Assembly: GCF_036169555.1 (NCBI RefSeq)
Contig: NZ_CP108032.1
Location: forward strand, 5,332,001 to 5,396,000
Length of the DNA stretch: 64,000 nucleotides
Direction: 5' to 3'
Source of the DNA: Streptomyces sp. NBC_00306
GTDB taxonomy: Bacteria; Actinomycetota; Actinomycetes; Streptomycetales; Streptomycetaceae
In this document: positions 60,068 through 64,000 of the stretch, piece by piece
How positions within the stretch are numbered: position 1 is the stretch's first letter
How the letters are laid out: every line of letters begins with the position of its first letter
Translations under genes and position numbers: made by a program
The notes under the pieces: generated by a model
What the model saw: only the letters and a program-made list of their open reading frames with translations
Database searches by the model: none
What the model was told of the DNA's origin: nothing

Positions 60068-61036
60068 TCAGGCGACGGTGCGCACCGGGCCGCGGAACGT
60101 GCGGCGGTAGGCGTTCGGCGTGGTGCCGAGGGTGCGCAGGAAGTGGTGGCGCAGTGCCGCCGCGTTGCCGAACCCGGACCGTCCCGCGATCGTGTCCACC
60201 GTGTCGTCCGTCGACTCCAGCAACTCCTGCGACAGCAGCACCCGCTGTCGCAGCAGCCAGCGGTAGGGCGTCGTCCCGGTCTCCTGCTGGAAGCGGCGGG
60301 CGAAGGTCCGCGGTGACATGTGGGCACGCTCCGCGAGCTGTTCCACGGTCATCTCGCGGTCCAGGTGCCGTTCCATCCAGGCGAGGACATCGCCGACCGT
60401 GTCGCACCGGGTCCGCGGCAGCGGGCGTTCGATGTACTGCGCCTGGCCGCCGTCGCGATGCGGCGGCACCACCATCCGCCGGGCGATGTGGTTGGCGATC
60501 TCCGGGCCGTGCTCCTGGCGCACCACATGGAGGCAGGCGTCGATCGCCGCGGCGGTGCCGGCCGAGGTGATGACCGAACCCTCGTCCACGTACAGCACGT
60601 CGGGGTCGACGACGGCCAGCGGATGGCGCTCGGCCAGGATGCCGGTGTGGCGCCAGTGGGTGGTGCAGCGGCGTCCGTCGAGCAGTCCCGCGGCGCCGAG
60701 GACGAAGGCGCCCGTGCAGACGCTGATCACCCGGGCGCCCCGGTCGACCGCGCGGCGCAGCGCGTCCAGCAACTCCTCCGGGTAGTCCCGGGTCGGGTAG
60801 TCGCCGCCGGTGGGGACGGCGATCAGATCCGCGTCCTCCAGCCGCTCCAGGCCGTGCTGTGTGGTGATGCTGAACCCGGCGTGCGTGTGCAGCGTGGGTC
60901 CCGCGGCGGAGACCACGGCGAAGTCGTAGACGGGCATGCCGTCCTCGCTGCGGTCGAGGCCGAACACCTCGCTGATCACGCCGAGTTCGAAGGGATGCAC
61001 GCCCTCCAGGAGGACGGCGGCCACGTTTTTCAGCAT
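60068..61036 (-). CDS. nrdS: GlxA-type AraC-family regulator (probable NrdS)
   Basis: This 322-residue protein has an N-terminal DJ-1/PfpI-like domain (VAAVLLEGVHPFELGVISEVFGLDR, ISVCTGAFVLGAAGLLDG with the elbow Cys) and a C-terminal AraC helix-turn-helix pair (MTVEQLAERAHMSPRTFARRFQQETG). It lies downstream of nrdAB on the same strand, as the AraC-like nrdS does in the nrdABS cluster of S. coelicolor. The symbol rests on that position; a role in RNR control is inferred. The ATG at 61036 is preferred over an extension that would contain non-conserved sequence. Confidence 0.75.
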   Translation of the reverse strand: MLKNVAAVLLEGVHPFELGVISEVFGLDRSEDGMPVYDFAVVSAAGPTLHTHAGFSITTQHGLERLEDADLIAVPTGGDYPTRDYPEELLDALRRAVDRGARVISVCTGAFVLGAAGLLDGRRCTTHWRHTGILAERHPLAVVDPDVLYVDEGSVITSAGTAAAIDACLHVVRQEHGPEIANHIARRMVVPPHRDGGQAQYIERPLPRTRCDTVGDVLAWMERHLDREMTVEQLAERAHMSPRTFARRFQQETGTTPYRWLLRQRVLLSQELLESTDDTVDTIAGRSGFGNAAALRHHFLRTLGTTPNAYRRTFRGPVRTVA

Positions 61037-61109
61037 GGCCCCAGTGTGGCAGTAATTCGATGGTTCATGACAGTCCTGCCACTGACTTCTTTGCCGTCCG
61101 AGGACGACA

Positions 61110-61349
61110 GTGGAGGACATGAACGCATTCCTGGAGTACCTGTTCGTGATCGCCCTGTTCGCACTGATCACTCTTCCGTCCCTGGTGGGGCATGCCAGGG
61201 ACCGTGCCGTCGACCGTCAGCTGCGGGAGGCCGCGGGACGCCTGGAGTCCGGGCGTCGCGCGGCCGCCAGCACCGCCGGGGCCCACGGCCGGCGCCCCGC
61301 ACCCCGGCTTCACCAGGGGGCGGGGCGCGACTGGGGCAAGGCGGCCTAG
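61110..61349 (+). CDS. Small single-helix membrane protein (79 aa)
   Basis: This small ORF reads MEDMNAFLEYLFVIALFALI followed by TLPSLVGHARDRAVDRQLREA, which gives one membrane helix, then a charged helix and a Gly/Arg/Ala tail. GAGGA lies 5 nt before the GTG at 61110; an ATG at 61119 is also possible. It runs opposite to nrdB and nrdS and lies between them. The function is unknown and the basic C-terminal tail may be read-through of low-complexity sequence. Confidence 0.6.
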   Translation: MEDMNAFLEYLFVIALFALITLPSLVGHARDRAVDRQLREAAGRLESGRRAAASTAGAHGRRPAPRLHQGAGRDWGKAA

Positions 61350-61374
61350 CCAGAAGACGACCTGCCGGCAGATC

Positions 61375-62388
61375 CTAGAAGTCGTCGTCGAAGCCGACCG
61401 AGCCCTCGACCGCCACCTGGTAGGCGGACGGACGGCGCTCGAAGAAGTTCGTCAGCTCCTGGACACCCTGCAACTCCATGAAGGAGAACGGGTTCTCCGA
61501 CCCGTACACCGGCGCGAAGCCCAGCCGGATGAGCCGCTGGTCGGCGACGCACTGGAGGTATTCGCGCATGGACTCGGTGTTCATGCCCGGCAGACCGTCG
61601 CCGCACAGGTCACGGCCGAACTGCAGCTCCGCCTCGACCGCCTCCTTCAGCATGTCGGTGACCTGCTGACGCAGCGCGTCGTCGAAGAGCTCCGGCTCCT
61701 CCTTGCGGACCGTGTCCACCACCTCGAAGGCGAAGTTCATGTGCATGGTCTCGTCGCGGAACACCCAGTTGGTGCCGGTGGCGAGGCCGTGCAGCAGCCC
61801 GCGGGAGCGGAACCAGTAGACGTACGCGAACGCGCCGTAGAAGAACAGCCCCTCGATGCACGCCGCGAAGCAGATCAGGTTCAGCAGGAAGCGCCGGCGG
61901 TCGGCCTGCGTCTCCAGCCGGTCGATCTTCTCCACCGAGTCCATCCACCGGAAGCAGAACTGCGCCTTCTCACGGATGGAGGGGATCTCCTCGACCGCGT
62001 CGAACGCGGCCGCGCGGTCGTCCGGGTCGGGGAGATAGGTGTCCAGCAGCGTCAGATAGAACTGGACGTGCACCGCCTCCTCGAAGAGCTGACGGCTCAG
62101 ATACAGCCGCGCCTCGGGGGAGTTGATGTGCTTGTAGAGCGTGAGCACCAGGTTGTTGGAGACGATCGAGTCACCCGTTGCGAAGAACGCGACCAGCCGG
62201 CCGATCATGTGCTGCTCACCCGGGGACAGCTTGGCCAGGTCGGACACGTCGGAGTGGAGGTCGACCTCCTCCACGGTCCAGGTGTTCTTGATCGCGTCGC
62301 GGTAGCGCTCGTAGAAGTCCGGGTAGCGCATCGGACGCAGGGTCAGCTCGAATCCCGGGTCGAGCAGGTTCTTCTCGGGAGCACTCAT
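61375..62388 (-). CDS. nrdB: NrdB: class Ia ribonucleotide reductase small subunit
   Basis: This 337-residue R2 protein has the di-iron ligands and the radical Tyr in EEAVHVQFY (Glu, His and Tyr with the E. coli spacing), then IEGLFFYGAF and FRDETMHMNF. It supplies the tyrosyl radical for NrdA and so makes deoxyribonucleotides. The ATG overlaps the last base of the nrdA stop (TAATG), so they are coupled. The C-terminus ends GSVGFDDDF, the peptide that docks NrdA. Confidence 0.93.
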   Translation of the reverse strand: MSAPEKNLLDPGFELTLRPMRYPDFYERYRDAIKNTWTVEEVDLHSDVSDLAKLSPGEQHMIGRLVAFFATGDSIVSNNLVLTLYKHINSPEARLYLSRQLFEEAVHVQFYLTLLDTYLPDPDDRAAAFDAVEEIPSIREKAQFCFRWMDSVEKIDRLETQADRRRFLLNLICFAACIEGLFFYGAFAYVYWFRSRGLLHGLATGTNWVFRDETMHMNFAFEVVDTVRKEEPELFDDALRQQVTDMLKEAVEAELQFGRDLCGDGLPGMNTESMREYLQCVADQRLIRLGFAPVYGSENPFSFMELQGVQELTNFFERRPSAYQVAVEGSVGFDDDF

Positions 62389-64000
62389 TACTGGCAGGCC
62401 TCGCAGGACTCGGGGTTCTCCAGGGAGCAGGCGACCGCGTCGGTCTCCGGCGTCGCCTGTACGGGGATGGGGGCCGCGGTCGCGGCTCCGGAGCCGGCCG
62501 CACGGGCGATCCGGGTCGCGGGGCGCGAGCGCAGGTAGTACGTGGTCTTCAGGCCCTGCTTCCAGGCGTAGGCGTACATCGAGCTGAGCTTCCCGATGGT
62601 CGGCGTCTCCAGGAACAGGTTCAGCGACTGCGACTGGTCGAGGAACGGGGTACGGGCCGCGGCCATGTCGATCAGACCGCGCTGCGGGATCTCCCACGCC
62701 GTGCGGTACAGCTCGCGCACATCGGCCGGGATCCAGCTGAAGCCCTGCACCGAACCGCTGGACTCGCGCAGCGCCTCACGGGACTGTGCGTCCCACACGC
62801 CGAGCCGCTTCAGCTCTTCCACCAGGTAGGCGTTGACCTGGAGGAATTCGCCGCTGAGCGTCTCACGCTTGAAGAGGTTGGAGACCTGCGGCTCGATGCA
62901 CTCGTAGACGCCCGCGATGGAGGCGATCGTCGCCGTCGGGGCGATGGCGAGGAGCAGCGAGTTGCGCATCCCGGTCGTGGCGATACGTTCCCGCAGGGCG
63001 GCCCAGCGCTCGGGCCAGTTGAGCTCGACACCGTAGTGGTCGGGGTGCAGCACACCGCGCGCGGTACGGGTCTTCTCCCAGGCGGGCAGCGGGCCGTTGC
63101 GCTCCGCGAGGGCGGCGGACGCCTCGTACGCGGCGAGCATGATGCGCTCGGCGATGCGGGTCGACAGGGCGCGGGCGGCGGGGGAGTCGAACGGCATCCG
63201 CAGCTTGAAGAAGACGTCCTGCAGACCCATCGCGCCCAGGCCCACCGGACGCCACTTGGCGTTGGAGCGGCCGGCCTGCTCGGTCGGGTAGAAGTTGATG
63301 TCGACGACGCGGTCGAGGAAGGTGACGGCGGTCCGGACGGCTTCGTCCAGGCGCTCCCAGTCGATCCCTTCACCGGCGCCGTCCGCCAGGACGAACGCGC
63401 CGAGGTTCACCGAGCCGAGGTTGCAGACGGCCGTCTCGCCGTCGTCCGTCACCTCCAGGATCTCGGTGCACAGGTTCGACGAGTGCACGGTGTGGCCGGG
63501 CTCGGCGGTCTGGTTGGCCGTGCGGTTGGAGGAGTCCTTGAAGGTCATCCAGCCGTTGCCGGTCTGCGCGAGCGTGCGCATCATCCGGCCGTACAGCTCA
63601 CGCGCGGGCATGGTCTTGCGGGCCAGGCCCTTCGCCTCGGCGTCGCGGTACGCCGCGTCGAACTCGTCGCCCCACAGGTCGACGAGCTCGGGGACGTCGG
63701 CGGGCGAGAACAGCGACCACGGGGCGTCGGCGTCGACACGGCGCATGAACTCGTCGGGAATCCAGTGCGCGAGGTTCAGATTGTGCGTACGCCGGGCGTC
63801 CTCGCCGGTGTTGTCGCGCAGCTCCAGGAACTCCTCGATGTCCGCGTGCCAGGTCTCCAGGTAGACGGCGGCCGCGCCCTTGCGGCGTCCGCCCTGGTTC
63901 ACCGCCGCGACCGAGGCGTCGAGGGTCTTCAGGAACGGCACGATGCCGTTGGAGTGGCCGTTGGTGCCCCGGATCAGGGAACCGCGGGCGCGGATGCGGG
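62388..64000 (-). CDS. nrdA: NrdA: class Ia ribonucleotide reductase large subunit (5' part missing)
   Basis: The frame continues to the window edge, so only the C-terminal 537 residues or so are seen. The active-site stretch SSNLCTEILEV and AVCNLGSVNLGAFV, the phosphate loop APTATIASIAGVYECIEPQ and the redox tail ESCEACQ at the C-terminus mark a class I R1 subunit. It reduces ribonucleotides using the NrdB radical. Allosteric sites lie outside the window. A B12 riboswitch is known for this operon in Streptomyces but would lie beyond the window. Confidence 0.93.
   Translation of the reverse strand, partial: RIRARGSLIRGTNGHSNGIVPFLKTLDASVAAVNQGGRRKGAAAVYLETWHADIEEFLELRDNTGEDARRTHNLNLAHWIPDEFMRRVDADAPWSLFSPADVPELVDLWGDEFDAAYRDAEAKGLARKTMPARELYGRMMRTLAQTGNGWMTFKDSSNRTANQTAEPGHTVHSSNLCTEILEVTDDGETAVCNLGSVNLGAFVLADGAGEGIDWERLDEAVRTAVTFLDRVVDINFYPTEQAGRSNAKWRPVGLGAMGLQDVFFKLRMPFDSPAARALSTRIAERIMLAAYEASAALAERNGPLPAWEKTRTARGVLHPDHYGVELNWPERWAALRERIATTGMRNSLLLAIAPTATIASIAGVYECIEPQVSNLFKRETLSGEFLQVNAYLVEELKRLGVWDAQSREALRESSGSVQGFSWIPADVRELYRTAWEIPQRGLIDMAAARTPFLDQSQSLNLFLETPTIGKLSSMYAYAWKQGLKTTYYLRSRPATRIARAAGSGAATAAPIPVQATPETDAVACSLENPESCEACQ

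Overview
The window looks like a chromosomal core segment of a Streptomyces-type actinomycete. Base composition is very GC-rich and third codon positions are almost all G or C. GTG starts are frequent, and GTGA/ATGA stop-start overlaps are common. The gene content is also typical: WhiB7, SigR-RsrA, mycoredoxin, AdnAB, a TerD/AIM24 cluster and initiator tRNA genes. I see no insertion sequence, phage, integrase or CRISPR array. From memory of gene order, 9-41 kb resembles the Mycobacterium tuberculosis block from adnA to the UPF0182 gene, and 49-55 kb resembles its rsgA-aroA-SRAP-sigH block. I could not align the two here.

1-9 kb: a spherulin-4-like protein, moeZ (sulfur-carrier adenylyltransferase with rhodanese domain), two tandem lipoprotein alpha/beta-hydrolases, a 550-bp gap holding three copies of a 111-112 bp hairpin repeat, and a large flippase-like membrane protein with a kinase-like middle domain. 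9-23 kb: a DNA-repair block with an alkyltransferase-like protein, AdnA-like and AdnB-like helicase-nucleases separated by a lipoprotein gene, an M20 dipeptidase, NudC, mycoredoxin-1 and UvrD2. 23-24.7 kb: the antibiotic-response regulator whiB7 behind a ~640-nt leader that carries a 112-codon ORF and a strong intrinsic terminator.

24.7-41 kb: a small zinc-ribbon protein, an ABC1/UbiB-type kinase, an orphan ThiF/cyclodehydratase-like protein, a DUF45 metallopeptidase, a TerD-AIM24 fusion followed by two AIM24 genes, a DUF2342 protein coupled to a Nudix hydrolase, an SDR/epimerase, moaE, a 56-aa membrane protein, a PDZ-Lon-like protease, a PPA1309-family protein and a large UPF0182 membrane protein. 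41-43.5 kb: two identical initiator tRNA genes, each with its own terminator, flank a Sel1-repeat protein.

43.5-64 kb: a flavodoxin-fold oxidoreductase, catR/katA (divergent, with a palindrome inside the katA promoter), a CBS protein, hisN, a TetR regulator, an SMR transporter, aroA-rsgA, an M50-type protease, an SRAP/YedK protein, a small hydrolase, sigR-rsrA, an HD-GYP protein coupled to a degenerate HD partner, a TPR-like protein, peptide deformylase, a GlxA/AraC regulator (probable nrdS), nrdB and the 3' part of nrdA.

Themes: redox and electrophile stress (SigR/RsrA, CatR/KatA, mycoredoxin, RNR), DNA end repair (AdnAB, UvrD2, SRAP, ATL) and translation stress (WhiB7). At least eight genes carry a TAnnnT -10-like motif 6-7 nt upstream of the start codon, which suggests leaderless mRNAs. 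Several intergenic gaps hold short tandem repeats.
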